DNA of 64,000 bases from Candidatus Endonucleibacter sp. (ex Gigantidas childressi) (GTDB lineage: Bacteria > Pseudomonadota > Gammaproteobacteria > Pseudomonadales > Endozoicomonadaceae), in the NCBI GenBank assembly GCA_030674875.1, contig JASXSU010000003.1:1032076-1096075 (forward strand), written 5' to 3'. A model generated the notes under the pieces. The model was not told the DNA's origin and ran no database searches. It saw nothing but the letters and a program-made list of their open reading frames with translations. The translations under genes were made by a program, and so were the position numbers. Position 1 is the stretch's first letter; every line of letters starts with the position of its first letter. This document shows positions 1 to 10,940 of this stretch, one piece after another.

Positions 1-1416
1 TTTCTCGTTTTCTGTTCTTGTTTTTCCATCGCTGTTATCGCATCACCTCCAGTGTTTGTTGTTGCCTCTCAAGTGTATGCAGCCAGCACTTTTTATGGTG
101 GTTGGAGAGATGTTGTTGCTGGTGTTAAAACAATACAAATGCTAAAATCACAGTATCCTGAAAGTAAAATTTCTTTCATTGTAGGTAGTTCTTATGATAT
201 GGGAAATCGTCATAGTAAGGATAAGTATGACACATTTAGTACAATCAGCAAAATAGATGGTGTGGAAGTTATCTTAATAAATGCGCATGAAGATTGTGCG
301 CAAGAGTGTGAAAGAGCTACTGAAAAAGCAAAGATATTATTGGATTCAGCAGATCTAATTATCCATGCTCCGTCATTTATTATAAGTCCTATTGCTAAGA
401 ATTCAGATCAGTATGTTGGGAAAATGATATATTTTAATGGGTACCATAAAGGATCTTACATTGGACTTAAAGCAGAAGATAAATACATACAAGGTGGGAT
501 GGTTTATTTAGATACTGGGCTATGTCAAGCTGGCGTAGGAGCGGTATCCAAAGTACGGAATGGTATGTTTTTAAAAGCGAAAGAATTGCCATCAAGAGAA
601 TTTGATAGTGAGTTTTTAAGAGAAAATCTTACGATTCCAGCTGAGGGGGAGGGGTTGGAAAAATCTTTTTATTTTAATTATGCGTATTCTGTAATCAATT
701 TCACAGAACTTGTTCTGTTCCCACACTTTGTTGAGGGGACTAGCACAGATAACATTAAAATAGTCACATCAGTTCCTATTGGTATTGAAAGTCACACGAA
801 AAATATTTTCAGAATGTCAGCCCTGATGGGCGATGAGCTGACGATAAATAAAATAACACTTATTAGAGAGGGTAGAGAGGATCTAGTCATAAACAACTCC
901 GAGGCTGACAAGCTCATTACTGGAAGAAGTATAACCATTATTAGTCCAAGAGCATATACACTTGATGATAGCTTGCGTATGAGCAAGTATGCCAAATGCA
1001 GCGTGTCTACTGGCGATCATAGTATGGCTGACCCTCTTTCTATGGGACGGTTACCCATTCCCAGTATAAGACATATAGGAGATAGTGCTCGTGCGTTGTG
1101 TAGCGATGTTAGGAGTTTTGTCGACTCTTATGATGGCGAAAAATTATTGAAGGACATGGGCGAAATATTTGAAGCATGTGCTATGGCTACAGGTGTTATA
1201 AACGACGCTTGTTCTGCAGATGTTGGAGGTGATGGTGTAGAATTAGGACGTCTCAATGATGCTATTAGGAGTTATGCTGAATTTGGCAAAAATCAATGGT
1301 TGCAATTTGAGGATCTTTATGTTAAACATTTACTTTCAAATGATGGTAATTTTCTAGAAGATAATTTACTTAAATGCATTGAAAGAAAGCTTACAAAAGA
1401 AGAATTAAGTGATTGA
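1..1416 (+). CDS. Unrecognised protein, possibly GT-B-like, 5' end outside window
   Basis: The reading frame is open from base 1, so the gene almost certainly starts upstream; the GTG at 52 is only the first start codon inside the window. The visible part is about 471 codons. The N-terminal part is hydrophobic and leads into a strand-turn-helix pattern (VFVVASQVYA, then GGWRDVVAG and a helix, then ISFIVGS) that looks like a Rossmann-type domain. Near the C-terminus, STGDHSMADPLSMGRLPIP resembles the nucleotide-sugar-binding loop of GT-B glycosyltransferases. I do not recognise the family; the GT-B idea is inference. It is followed by an IS30 element, so it sits at the edge of an accessory region. 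Confidence 0.6.
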   Translation, partial: FLVFCSCFSIAVIASPPVFVVASQVYAASTFYGGWRDVVAGVKTIQMLKSQYPESKISFIVGSSYDMGNRHSKDKYDTFSTISKIDGVEVILINAHEDCAQECERATEKAKILLDSADLIIHAPSFIISPIAKNSDQYVGKMIYFNGYHKGSYIGLKAEDKYIQGGMVYLDTGLCQAGVGAVSKVRNGMFLKAKELPSREFDSEFLRENLTIPAEGEGLEKSFYFNYAYSVINFTELVLFPHFVEGTSTDNIKIVTSVPIGIESHTKNIFRMSALMGDELTINKITLIREGREDLVINNSEADKLITGRSITIISPRAYTLDDSLRMSKYAKCSVSTGDHSMADPLSMGRLPIPSIRHIGDSARALCSDVRSFVDSYDGEKLLKDMGEIFEACAMATGVINDACSADVGGDGVELGRLNDAIRSYAEFGKNQWLQFEDLYVKHLLSNDGNFLEDNLLKCIERKLTKEELSD

Positions 1417-1569
1417 CTTGAATCCAGTGGCGCGTGTTTTTTATAGGGCTCGATAAACGTTATATGAGTGTAGTGCTGGATTAATACAATAAGTGCAATT
1501 GACTGAAGTTTTATAGGTGGGCCAGTGCCGGTATATTTGTAACTCTCACACTAAAAATGGAAGCCAAGA

Positions 1570-2660
1570 ATGAGTATTCAAGCCAGGCAATGCAAGCAGC
1601 TGACTCAAGGGCAACGGTATCAGATTGAGGCCCTTTTTGGAAAAGGCTATATGCAGAAAGAAGTCGCAGTGTCAGTAGGTATCAGTGAGAGTGCTTTATC
1701 ACGAGAGCTGAGTCGTAATGCCAGTGGATGGCTACGGTGCTGAAAGCGCCCACGCACGGCCCAGTCGGCGTAGAGTGACAGCTACAAAGTTCAGCAAAAC
1801 AGATGAACGACACATGCCCATAATAAAGAAATGGTTATTGCTTGGTTGTCTCCTGAAAATATCAGTTTACGGATGAAGGTGGAAGTTCCCGACATCGCAC
1901 TCAGCCACATCACTGTTTGTACCCAAAGCATTTCAAACTGCTACTAGGCAGCAAGTAAGAAAAGCCCCGTGAGACTACGAGTAGTAGGTGATCGGGGTGA
2001 GCGAACGCAGCCAACAACGTAGCAAGACGACGGGTATATAAATGTGTTGCTACTAACAAAGTGCGTGGAGGCTCTTTGTATAAGCATCTACCCAGCTTTG
2101 GCAAGAGGCGCTGCAAAGGTGGTAAGCGTAAGGCTGGGCGTATCACGATTCCAGACCGCGTCGATATTTCCGATCGGCCCGCAGTTATTGATCTGCGGTT
2201 TCGTCTAGGCGATTGGGAGGGTGATACGATGTGTGGGCAGGACGCCCATCTGGTGATCTTTGTAGACCGCAAGAGTCGGTTAACTTTAATAGGGAAAGTT
2301 GATACAAAACACGCCGAAGTTGTTGCTGAAAGTATGGTCAAGCTTCTGAAGCGGGTGTCATCGGTCTGCACCGTCACCCTAGATAATGGTGGTGAGTTTG
2401 CAGCCCATGAAAAGGTAGCAAAAGCAATGAATGCAGGTATCTACTTTGCCAAGTCTTATGCTAGTTATCAGCGGGGAGCTAACGAAAATACCAATGGCAT
2501 CATTCGGAGAACATGGCCTAAAAAAATGGTGTTGAGTCATCTGACAAAAGACGATGTGAGGGCAATGGGAATGTTGATCAATACCATGCTTAGGAAGGTT
2601 TTAGGAGGGTGGGCACCACTCGAAGTCTACACAGAGCAGCCGATTGCGCTTATTGCTTGA
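1570..2660 (+). pseudogene. IS30-family transposase pseudogene
   Basis: The first segment (1570-1743) encodes an IS30-type helix-turn-helix N-terminus (QLTQGQRYQIEALFGKGY, then SESALSRELSRN) and stops at a frameshift. The frame resumes as GYGAESAHARPSRRR, is lost again near 1860, and is cut by a palindromic element at 1920-2036. The last segment (2061-2660, 199 aa) has the catalytic DDE core: GDWEGDT, TLDNGGEF and the ANENTNG motif. At least two frameshifts plus one insertion make it dead. Several other fossils of this family lie in the window, but this one has the most complete catalytic core. Confidence 0.85.
1920..2036. repeat. Palindromic MITE, type A, inside IS30 transposase
   Basis: This 117-bp element begins TACCC and ends GGGTA. 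Its core reads CCCCGTGAGACTACGAGTAG and continues AGGTGATCGGGG. It is nearly the reverse complement of the elements at 47421-47544 and, in the same direction, 54178-54302, apart from a 7-base deletion near the right end. It interrupts the IS30 transposase gene. The right flank is TATA; the left flanking TA is not preserved. Confidence 0.85.
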
Positions 2661-2744
2661 ATCCAGCGCAACTTGAAAGGCTACGGGTATATTACCATTG
2701 CAAGATATAGTTGTTTGAGGTAGTATTCTCTGAAATACGCGTTG

Positions 2745-3012
2745 TGTAAAGAAATTATGAGGAAGAAGTGACTAATTGCCCTTATTACTTTGCCAACCCA
2801 CATAACTCATGGGGGCGTGGTATGAATGAAAACACCAATGGTTTTGAGCAGACAATACTTAGTTAAGGGAACGTCAAGGGCAGGACTAACTCAGCAACGA
2901 TGTAATATCATCGCTGCTAAATTAAATACAAGGCCAAGGAAGCGGTTGGCTTATAAAACACAGGAGGAATGCTTTTATGAATAACTACTTTTGTCGCACT
3001 TCAAACTTGATG
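2745..3012 (+). pseudogene. IS30 transposase C-terminal fossil
   Basis: Conceptual translation in shifting frames gives CPYYFANPHNSWGRGMNENTNG, then QRCNIIAAKLNTRPRKRLAYKT and a stop after ECFYE. These are the third-catalytic-residue region and tail of an IS30 transposase. The final bases (CACTTCAAACTTGATGC) recur at the end of the fossil at about 30,715-30,732, which marks the element's right end. The upstream two thirds of the gene are missing. Confidence 0.75.
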
Positions 3013-3137
3013 CTAAGTAGCATAAATGCTTTACTGTATCCTCAGCTGTTATGTCTCTGAAAATATAGCCTGCTATATTAGCATACACTGAATTGTGGAT
3101 TACTCCATACTTAATAACCTTACCTGGAACGTCTGTC

Positions 3138-4229
3138 ATGCACTTAATTAAAAGCATATGTTATCTTATAGGGTTTCAAATATTGTTTACTGCATTTAAC
3201 AATGCTTTTGCAATATATGTAAAAAATAATGACGAGCAAGGAACATGTACAGAAATATATGTAAAAAGGGAGCCCAAGCTAGCTAAAGAGGGATCAACTA
3301 AAGAGGGCGCAGCAGAGGAGATAGCAACAGATCTAAACAGTGATAAGCAAGATGCCATATTTGCAAAAAGCGAGGAAAAGGAAGTCGAGGAGGAAATGCT
3401 AAAGCCAAGAAATAAAATAAGAAAGAGGCTATTTAACAAAAGCTGGAGCTGGCTAGAAAGTGGATCAATGGAAGTGCACGTACAAACCGGCAATGAAAAA
3501 TCACTTGATAAGGTGTTAAGTAATGACGAAGAAAACAACCACAATAAAAAAGAAGAGTTAATGGAAGCTGTTTATGGCTTGAAAACATGCCTAGACGACA
3601 TTCTAGAAATACTGTACAATGTACACACGGAATGCATAAAAGAGTTAGCATCAGACAATATATTTCCTAGGACTGCGTCAATTATAGCTATTGAGTCAGG
3701 CATTACCGATAGTAAAGTTACACGCAAGGTTGAGAAATTATTTTATTACGAAGAAAAGATACTATGTCTAGAACGAGGTATAGATGTTAAAGAGCGCAAT
3801 ACACTTAGCGACATAATAGACCATTGTAAAAACAGCGATAAGGATAATCGCACAGAACAAATTAAATCTATAATACAAGATAATGAACGTTGTTGTCAAA
3901 ATTTGATTGCAGATACTATTGACCGGTTGTCCCGTCCTAGCATATCTTTCTTACGTCTTTATGTTGGTTTCCTAACACACTTTCATCACAATATACTTGA
4001 TATATTAACTGAAGACGCACAAGATGATGAGCGAATTTCTTTGTATGAAGCTATTATTGCTACTCTTCACTCCAGGCCATATCATGAGAACAGCGCACAC
4101 ACCACTACTGATAGCGTTACTACTAGTAATCATACTCATAAGAAGGATGACCATTTCAATTACTGCATACGCTTAATTAAAAAAATCTATAGAATTAGAG
4201 ATGGTCTATTTACAAGACGTTTGCCCTAA
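3138..4229 (+). CDS. Unrecognised secreted charged protein
   Basis: From the ATG at 3138 the protein has 363 residues. An upstream ATG at 3093 would add 15, but the 3138 start gives a clean signal peptide (MHLIKSICYLIGFQILFTAF, then NNAFA before IYVKNN). The next roughly 110 residues are very rich in Lys and Glu and low in complexity, probably disordered or coiled. The rest is helical and includes four Cys in LKTCLDD, HTECIKE and ERCCQN contexts, then a Ser/Thr/His-rich tail. I recognise no family. It sits in an accessory region between IS30 debris and another unrecognised exported protein, so a role outside the cytoplasm is inferred. No clear Shine-Dalgarno is visible. Confidence 0.6.
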   Translation: MHLIKSICYLIGFQILFTAFNNAFAIYVKNNDEQGTCTEIYVKREPKLAKEGSTKEGAAEEIATDLNSDKQDAIFAKSEEKEVEEEMLKPRNKIRKRLFNKSWSWLESGSMEVHVQTGNEKSLDKVLSNDEENNHNKKEELMEAVYGLKTCLDDILEILYNVHTECIKELASDNIFPRTASIIAIESGITDSKVTRKVEKLFYYEEKILCLERGIDVKERNTLSDIIDHCKNSDKDNRTEQIKSIIQDNERCCQNLIADTIDRLSRPSISFLRLYVGFLTHFHHNILDILTEDAQDDERISLYEAIIATLHSRPYHENSAHTTTDSVTTSNHTHKKDDHFNYCIRLIKKIYRIRDGLFTRRLP

Positions 4230-4428
4230 CAACCATTGGTTAGATTTACTACTTACTCATGTACTAACGCCTTGCCCTTGAGGTTGCAAGGTTTCTGATG
4301 CACGCTCCACCAAATCACTTGCATTCATTAATTCATGAAACCTTGCTCGCTTACCTACTACTCTCACCTTTAATGGTAATGAGCATATGAATTGGATGCG
4401 TTGTTTTTAAAAACACTTTGACAAATAA

Positions 4429-4434
4429 TATAAT
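4429..4434 (+). promoter_or_regulatory. Possible -10 box upstream of the 4480 gene
   Basis: A perfect TATAAT lies about 46 bases before the ATG at 4480. TTGACA is also present (4418-4423) but only 5 bases before it, so the two cannot form one standard promoter. A strong Shine-Dalgarno (AGAGG, 4471-4475) precedes the ATG. Confidence 0.25.
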
Positions 4435-4479
4435 TACGTCGCTTCTTATGCGAAAATCACACCAATCCAAGAGGTCTCT

Positions 4480-6039
4480 ATGAAGAATATCCCTGCTAAC
4501 ACCAAGCGCTTAACATCATGCACGCATGAGAAACCTCGCTATAAGAGCATGCAAACGCTTCTTATGTGTTTTTCATTATTTTATTTTTTAGCTATTGCTG
4601 CTGGAGAAGTTGCGGCAGGAGGAGGCAATCACGAAATAGCAATAGATAAATCATCAGAATTTATCATACATGATAAATATTCTTCTGACGTGATAGAAAA
4701 AATTATAGCTACCGATGTAACTCAATTATTTAATGTTATTGTTACTGCTGTGGAAAATAATCAGAGCCTATGCTCTCAATTATCCGAACATATTAATCTG
4801 CTTTTTTTGGATAATAAATTTACAGAGGCCATCCAATCTCAGCACGTACTCCCCGGCAATAAAAGTAGCTTTGTCGACATGCACCAGCCGAATGAATTAA
4901 TGAAAGAAAAGAATATTGCTAATCCTATATTATACACGAACCTAAATATTATTGCCCACATACTAACCTCCTTGGAAATCGTGCAGCCTAAACGTGACGA
5001 GCAGCGAGAGAAGACAATACTCATACTCAGCACGCTAGAATATATATTCTCTCTAGAGGGAATGAATGCACAATTGTGTCAAACAAAATGGAAAAACAGA
5101 CAGCGTCTAACAACAAATGAAATTGAATTTGGTTTAGATAGCGACTATGTCATTGATTTTGAGCGTAGTGATGCATCTAGTAGCAATAAAGTAAAAATGT
5201 ATGCAATGGAAATGCCTGTAGCGGATCACCTACATCCTCTTTATACGTGTCAATCTGACGAACACCTCACAAAACTTAAAAATGAAAAACAAAATACCTA
5301 TTTAGATTTTGATAGACGCTATCAGAAATCAATAGTTGTTGTTTATGAAACAGATCTCACAACACATGATACCGATGGCAATGATACCGATACCTACGCT
5401 ATCAAAATAGGATACTCAGAGCCTGGACTAAAGAAATATTCTGAGGCAGAGCATTCTGACGAAGGAATTATATCTATTTCAGCGATGACAACCGCCTCTG
5501 CTCAACCAGTTATATCTACGATAAACTATTTTGCTACAGATAGAGATAATAGTTGGTTCCCAGCCTGTTGGCGGTGGTATGCAGGCAGTAAAAAAACTAG
5601 CAATAAAGTTCATGAATTTAGCGTATCTAATGCTAAATCTTCAGAATGCTCATCATCATGCCCATCATATCGTCCAAACAAATCCACTCCAACTTCACTA
5701 ATAGTTTACACTGAGGGAGGAAAAAAACATACGATGGGTCGCATCGCATTTGACAGCGATCCTAATCAAGCAGACTCTGCCGGACCTTGTCATTATAAAG
5801 AAAAACCTACGTTACGTACCGGTTGTGCAGTTAGCGGTACATCAAACAAGATTGCGACAAATACAACTAGTCGTACACGGGAATTCACCGACATAAGGGT
5901 CTCAAAGTTATCTAATGTGCAAGTCTTCGTTTATGTTACACATCAAAATCTACGTTCAGGTGATCTAGGTAAGAAGACGTCATCATTAGAGAAAGATATA
6001 CTAGAATGGTGGGAAACATATTCCACTCTAGCCATTTGA
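4480..6039 (+). CDS. Unrecognised exported protein with Cys-rich C-terminus
   Basis: The 519-residue protein starts at an ATG with a good Shine-Dalgarno (AGAGG, 5 bases upstream). It has an unusually long N-region of about 24 residues, then a hydrophobic stretch (MQTLLMCFSLFYFLAIAAG, about residues 24-42) ending in EVAAGGG, a plausible Sec signal. Residues about 50-190 look helical. The second half is beta-rich with paired cysteines (PACWRW, SSECSSSCPSY, GPCHYKE, RTGCAVSG), which suggests disulfides and a periplasmic or secreted location. I recognise no family. With the gene at 3138 it forms a pair of same-strand exported unknowns in an IS-flanked accessory region. Confidence 0.6.
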   Translation: MKNIPANTKRLTSCTHEKPRYKSMQTLLMCFSLFYFLAIAAGEVAAGGGNHEIAIDKSSEFIIHDKYSSDVIEKIIATDVTQLFNVIVTAVENNQSLCSQLSEHINLLFLDNKFTEAIQSQHVLPGNKSSFVDMHQPNELMKEKNIANPILYTNLNIIAHILTSLEIVQPKRDEQREKTILILSTLEYIFSLEGMNAQLCQTKWKNRQRLTTNEIEFGLDSDYVIDFERSDASSSNKVKMYAMEMPVADHLHPLYTCQSDEHLTKLKNEKQNTYLDFDRRYQKSIVVVYETDLTTHDTDGNDTDTYAIKIGYSEPGLKKYSEAEHSDEGIISISAMTTASAQPVISTINYFATDRDNSWFPACWRWYAGSKKTSNKVHEFSVSNAKSSECSSSCPSYRPNKSTPTSLIVYTEGGKKHTMGRIAFDSDPNQADSAGPCHYKEKPTLRTGCAVSGTSNKIATNTTSRTREFTDIRVSKLSNVQVFVYVTHQNLRSGDLGKKTSSLEKDILEWWETYSTLAI

Positions 6040-6042
6040 GCG

Positions 6043-6173
6043 ACACCCCTCACCTTTAAAGGTACGGGCAGGCGGCAAACGAGTGAATCCCCATGAGCCT
6101 ACCAGTAGTAGGTTAGTGGGGAGGGTGAGTGAGAGCATTCCTCCCTCACCCACCTTCAATAGTAATGGGTATA
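6043..6173. repeat. Palindromic MITE, type B
   Basis: One arm reads CACCTTTAAAGGTACGGGCAG and the other CACCTTCAATAGTAATGGGTATA. The core (CCCCATGAGCCTACCAGTAG, then TAGGTTAGTGGGG) matches the core of the elements inside the transposase genes. It lies between the 4480 gene and fadA. Confidence 0.7.
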
Positions 6174-6176
6174 GTA

Positions 6177-6241
6177 CCCCTAAGCTTCTACTGCCTATTT
6201 CACCTACCTCAGTGCAGCAATTCCAAGTTATTTGGGTATAA
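6177..6241. repeat. Truncated MITE end
   Basis: The sequence ends GCAATTCCAAGTTATTTGGGTATA, similar to the right end of the type A element (GCAATTTAAAATG..., then GGGTATA at 47541-47546). It directly follows another copy and lies just past the fadA stop. Confidence 0.4.
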
Positions 6242-6261
6242 ATGCAATGACGTAAACTCAG

Positions 6262-7440
<1,179 letters not shown>

Positions 7441-7493
7441 TTATTCTCGCTCACTATTTTGGAAGAAGACCTGATACTATTTAAAAAACAAAT

Positions 7494-9644
7494 TCAGGAT
7501 CCATAAAAAGATTGCCCGTTACGAGCCATATCCCTAAGCTTGTCTGTAGCCTGATATATTGGCCCAAGCTCGGAGTATTTATCAGCCAATTCAACAAATA
7601 CGGTCGCAGTCATTTTATCAATATATTTCAAAGCCCCCCCTCTGAATGGTGGAAAGCCAATACCCATAACTAAACCCATATCCGCTTCTGCGGGCGACTC
7701 AACAATACCTTCTTCAAGAGCACGAACTATTTCCAAGCATAACGGTAACATCATTCTATCGATAATTTCATCATCATCAAATTCACGCCGACTGGCACTA
7801 ACACTCGCAAGTAAACTGTAAACATCATCATCTACCTTTTTGATCTGCCTGCCTTTTTTATCCTCTTCATAATGATAAAAACCAACACCAGTCTTCTGAC
7901 CAAAACGTTTATTTTCAAACATAACATCAACAGCTGATTTAAAGCTTTTCTGCATACGCTCCGGATAACCATCAGCCATTACCGATTCAGCATGGTGGCA
8001 TGTATCCATTCCTACAACATCCAACAAATAAGCAGGACCCATTGGCCAACCGAAATCCGCCATAACTTTGTCTATTTTTTGAAAATCAGCTCCATCATGA
8101 ACCAACGACGCAAATCCTGCGAAATATGGAAAGAGCACACGGTTAACCAGAAAGCCTGGGCAGTCATTAACGACAATGGGGGTTTTACCCATTTTTTTTG
8201 CATACTGAACTACTGTCGCTACAGTTTCTTCACTGGTTTTACCCCCTCTTATCACCTCCACCAAAGGCATACGATGAACTGGGTTAAAAAAATGCATACC
8301 ACAGAAATTCTCCGGTCTTTTCAGTGCGTTACCGATAGTTGTTATGGAAATGGTTGAGGTGTTAGAGGCAAGAACGGTGCCCACACTAACATGGGCTTCA
8401 GCTTCAGCCAGTACCGACTGTTTTGTTTTCAAGTTTTCAACAACTGCTTCAACAACAACGTCTACTGTTTTAAAGTCACCATAGGATAATGTAGCCGTGA
8501 TAGTGTTCAGCACTGATCCCATTTTATTATTGTCCATGCGCCCTCTTTTTACCTGCTTGAGCAAGAGTTTTTGGGATTCTGCAAGACCAAGATCTAGACC
8601 CTTTTGGTTAATATCCTTCATTATAATTGGTGTGCCTTTATAGGCAGACTGGTAAGCAATACCACCTCCCATAATACCTGCACCCAAAACAGCTGCTTTA
8701 TCAGTTATTTTGGCAATAGACTCAAGTTTTTTTGCCTTTTTCTTCAAAGCTTGGTCGTTTAAAAAAAGCCCTACTAACGACTCTACAACCGACGTCTTAG
8801 CCATTTTAATAAAACCCTTTGCCTCCACCTCAATTGCTTTATCCCGCTCCATATAAGCATGTCGTTGAATAGTTTTTATAGCTTCAACCGGTGCCGGATA
8901 GTGAGGACCTGCTTTACTGGCTACAAACGGCTTGGCAGTTTCAAACACCATCATAGATTCCATGTTGGACAGCGTCAGCTTGGCTTTCTTTTCTTCTTTT
9001 CTAGAGTTAAAGTCCAACTCTCCAGCAATACACTTTTTCACCAGACTAAGCGCAGATGTCAACAGCTTGTCTGGGGTAACTACCCCGTCAACAGCTCCAA
9101 CTTTAAGAGCCTCTTCCGATCCATGTTCTTTACCTGTGCAAATCCACTCAATAGCATTATCTGCACCAACCAGACGAGACAAACGAATAGTACCTCCCCA
9201 GCCGGGATAAATGCCCAACTTTACTTCAGGCAGACCTACTCTAGCATTCGTAGACAGTAGCCGATAATCAGCACAGAGACATATTTCAAACCCTCCCCCT
9301 AAAGCTACACCATTGATCGCCGCCACCGTTGGAAAAGGTAAATCCTCGAAACTGCTGAAAATTCCGTTAACCTTTAGTAACTCACCTAGAATCACAGAAT
9401 CTTCTTGGCCAAACATTGCAGTAAATTCAGTGATATCCGCACCAACTATGAAAGCCTCTTTACCGCTGGTGATAATCAGTCCACGGATATTACTATCAGA
9501 TTTAATAGCCGTAATTGCTGCAGCCAAATCTTCCAGTGCCAGTTTGTTAAACTTGTTGACTGACTCTTGCTGCAAGTCCATTCTCAGTTCAACAATACCA
9601 TCTTCCAACGCTATGACCTTAAAAGCCATGCCTTCATAAATCAT
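7494..9644 (-). CDS. fadB: Fatty-acid oxidation complex alpha subunit FadB
   Basis: This multifunctional enzyme (enoyl-CoA hydratase/isomerase, then 3-hydroxyacyl-CoA dehydrogenase) partners FadA in the cytoplasm. I chose the ATG at 9644 (716 aa) because the protein then begins [10 protein letters not shown], as in Pseudomonas-type FadB, and GGAGAG sits a few bases upstream; a longer frame to 9692 has no such support. Crotonase signatures: [15 protein letters not shown] and [17 protein letters not shown]-binding site: [18 protein letters not shown] at about residue 320. Dehydrogenase His in [16 protein letters not shown]-terminal [14 protein letters not shown] is typical of the family. First gene of a fadBA operon. 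Confidence 0.97.
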   Translation of the reverse strand: MIYEGMAFKVIALEDGIVELRMDLQQESVNKFNKLALEDLAAAITAIKSDSNIRGLIITSGKEAFIVGADITEFTAMFGQEDSVILGELLKVNGIFSSFEDLPFPTVAAINGVALGGGFEICLCADYRLLSTNARVGLPEVKLGIYPGWGGTIRLSRLVGADNAIEWICTGKEHGSEEALKVGAVDGVVTPDKLLTSALSLVKKCIAGELDFNSRKEEKKAKLTLSNMESMMVFETAKPFVASKAGPHYPAPVEAIKTIQRHAYMERDKAIEVEAKGFIKMAKTSVVESLVGLFLNDQALKKKAKKLESIAKITDKAAVLGAGIMGGGIAYQSAYKGTPIIMKDINQKGLDLGLAESQKLLLKQVKRGRMDNNKMGSVLNTITATLSYGDFKTVDVVVEAVVENLKTKQSVLAEAEAHVSVGTVLASNTSTISITTIGNALKRPENFCGMHFFNPVHRMPLVEVIRGGKTSEETVATVVQYAKKMGKTPIVVNDCPGFLVNRVLFPYFAGFASLVHDGADFQKIDKVMADFGWPMGPAYLLDVVGMDTCHHAESVMADGYPERMQKSFKSAVDVMFENKRFGQKTGVGFYHYEEDKKGRQIKKVDDDVYSLLASVSASRREFDDDEIIDRMMLPLCLEIVRALEEGIVESPAEADMGLVMGIGFPPFRGGALKYIDKMTATVFVELADKYSELGPIYQATDKLRDMARNGQSFYGS

Positions 9645-9714
9645 TGATGTCTCTCCGAACAAGTTGAAAAAAACCGTTTTTTCTGCCAACAAATCAACAT
9701 GAAACCATTTACAG

Positions 9715-9773
9715 TCTTACCCTTGAACGTTTGAAGCTGCTGGCTACTCTCCACCTCCAATGGCAATTGGTAT
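9715..9773. repeat. Partial type B MITE
   Basis: It ends CACCTCCAATGGCAATTGGTATA, the standard outer arm of the type B family. The other arm is eroded (TTACCCTTGAACG...). It sits in the fadB upstream region. Confidence 0.5.
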
Positions 9774-9924
9774 AGCAACCCTGCTTCATAACGGTTCTTG
9801 AAATTCAGCCTATCCCATTATTTCAGTCAGCTGTTTTCATTTTTTGTTACAATCTCTCAAATACCGATTAAACTCAAGGAGTTGAACTGCAAACTTATTA
9901 CTATGCGACACATCAATAATAGTA

Positions 9925-10065
9925 TGAGACCTTTGCACGAGCCGTAATTTTGTTAGTCGGTGAGGAAAACACGCACTAAAATAGATGATTTATGCTTGTA
10001 AATGATCGATTTAGTGCGTTTTTAAAGCAGCCAGCTGGCAAAAGAACAATCGTGCAAAGGTCTCA
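9925..10065. mobile_element. Non-autonomous element with perfect 16-bp terminal repeats
   Basis: TGAGACCTTTGCACGA at 9925-9940 is the exact reverse complement of TCGTGCAAAGGTCTCA at 10050-10065. The 141-bp element has no coding capacity and carries an internal hairpin (CGCACTAAAAT... and ...ATTTAGTGCG). GAGACCTTTGCAC-type ends are characteristic of some IS5-family elements, so this is probably an IS5-derived MITE, unrelated to the TATACC family. Confidence 0.75.
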
Positions 10066-10089
10066 ATATAAAAAACTAATAATAGTTTA

Positions 10090-10248
10090 TACCCAAAGGA
10101 TATGGAGTTGCTACGCGGAGACGAGTGAGTGAAGTAATAAAAGTATTAGGAGAGCTAAGCGACTGTGGTGAGAAAGCGCTGATAACAAAATAAATTATCG
10201 GCATGCGTAATGCAGCAAGCACTCCCAAAGCTTCAAGGGGAATGGGTA
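10090..10248. repeat. Diverged TATACCC palindromic element
   Basis: It is flanked by TA and bounded by TACCC (10090) and GGGTA (10248). The inner sequence is diverged (CAAAGGATATGGAGTTGCTACG and ...AGCTTCAAGGGGAATGGGTATA) but keeps the family's ends and roughly its size. It lies just upstream of uspA. Confidence 0.5.
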
Positions 10249-10414
10249 TAGACATCAATGTAAAGATATCATTTCATAATGCCCTAGCGCACAAAGGAGG
10301 AAAAGACCCCCTTGATCGCATAAGATAAACACAACCGAAAATTTATTTCATGAACCACACTATGAGCCAAAACATCAACGCACCAACTCACACAACTTAA
10401 AAAGAGAGACCATA

Positions 10415-10861
10415 ATGAGCAGTTATAATCATATCCTAGTCGCGATTGATTTGTCAGATGAAGCAAATGAAGTTCTGGAAAAAGCAACATTTATTGCTGA
10501 CATTAATCGAGCAAAAGTGACTGTAGTTCATGTTATTGAACCTCTAAGAGTTGTCTACGGAAGCGATATTCCCTTAGACTTAAGCTTATTGCAGGATGAA
10601 ATAACTCAGCAGGTACAACAGCGCATGACTCAACTTGCTAACAAAATACAATTAAACCAAGGGAAGCAGCATATAGTTTACGGTCGACCAGATTCAGAAG
10701 TTCATCGCATTGCAAAAGAGCAGGGTGTTGACCTTATCGTTGTTGGCAGTCACGGACGTCATGGTTTAGCGCTTATTCTAGGGTCAACCTCCACCAGCAT
10801 TATTCATGGTTCCGGCTGTGATGTATTAGCTGTTCGGGTCGGCAAAAAAGACAAGGCATAG
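10415..10861 (+). CDS. uspA: Universal stress protein, UspA family
   Basis: This small cytoplasmic stress protein of 148 residues has the Usp alpha/beta fold: N-terminal strand HILVAIDLSDEA, central VTVVHVIEPL, and a C-terminal nucleotide-binding-type loop VVGSHGRHGLALILGSTSTS followed by DVLAVR. It is closer to the short UspA/UspG type than to tandem UspE. GAGAGA (10403-10408) is a reasonable Shine-Dalgarno. It is monocistronic, converging with uup. The exact paralogue is uncertain, so the symbol is provisional. Confidence 0.85.
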   Translation: MSSYNHILVAIDLSDEANEVLEKATFIADINRAKVTVVHVIEPLRVVYGSDIPLDLSLLQDEITQQVQQRMTQLANKIQLNQGKQHIVYGRPDSEVHRIAKEQGVDLIVVGSHGRHGLALILGSTSTSIIHGSGCDVLAVRVGKKDKA

Positions 10862-10940
10862 CCATACTGGATTTTTTTGGTGGTGAGTGATTGTTAACAT
10901 AACTCACCCTCAAAAGGGAAAATGAGTATGGAAATGGTAA

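Larger units (their letters stand above)
1473..2670 (+). mobile_element. IS30-family element with imperfect terminal repeats
   Basis: The left end (about 1473-1505, GTGCTGGATT...CAATAAGTGCAAT) matches the reverse complement of the right end (about 2637-2670, ATTGCGCTTATTG...ATCCAGCGC) over about 30 bases with few mismatches. Between them lies a broken IS30 transposase gene, itself interrupted by a 117-bp palindromic element. Without that insert the length is about 1.08 kb, normal for IS30. Just outside the right end, about 20 bases (2671-2692) match one end of the same palindromic family (ACTTGAAAGG...GGGTATA). Confidence 0.75.

Noticed and set aside
2061-2660. A stand-alone 199-residue open frame that could be read as an intact gene
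   Set aside because: It holds only the catalytic half of an IS30 transposase; the N-terminal half lies upstream in other frames and is cut by a palindromic element, so it was treated as part of one pseudogene.
4355-4390. TCACCTTTAATGGTAATGAG before the 4480 gene as a full type B repeat
   Set aside because: Only one arm resembles the family; no matching core or second end could be found.
10868-10910. Inverted repeat GTGAGT...ACTCAC between uspA and uup as a terminator
   Set aside because: The stem is only 6 bp with a 13-base loop and no T run follows it in either direction.
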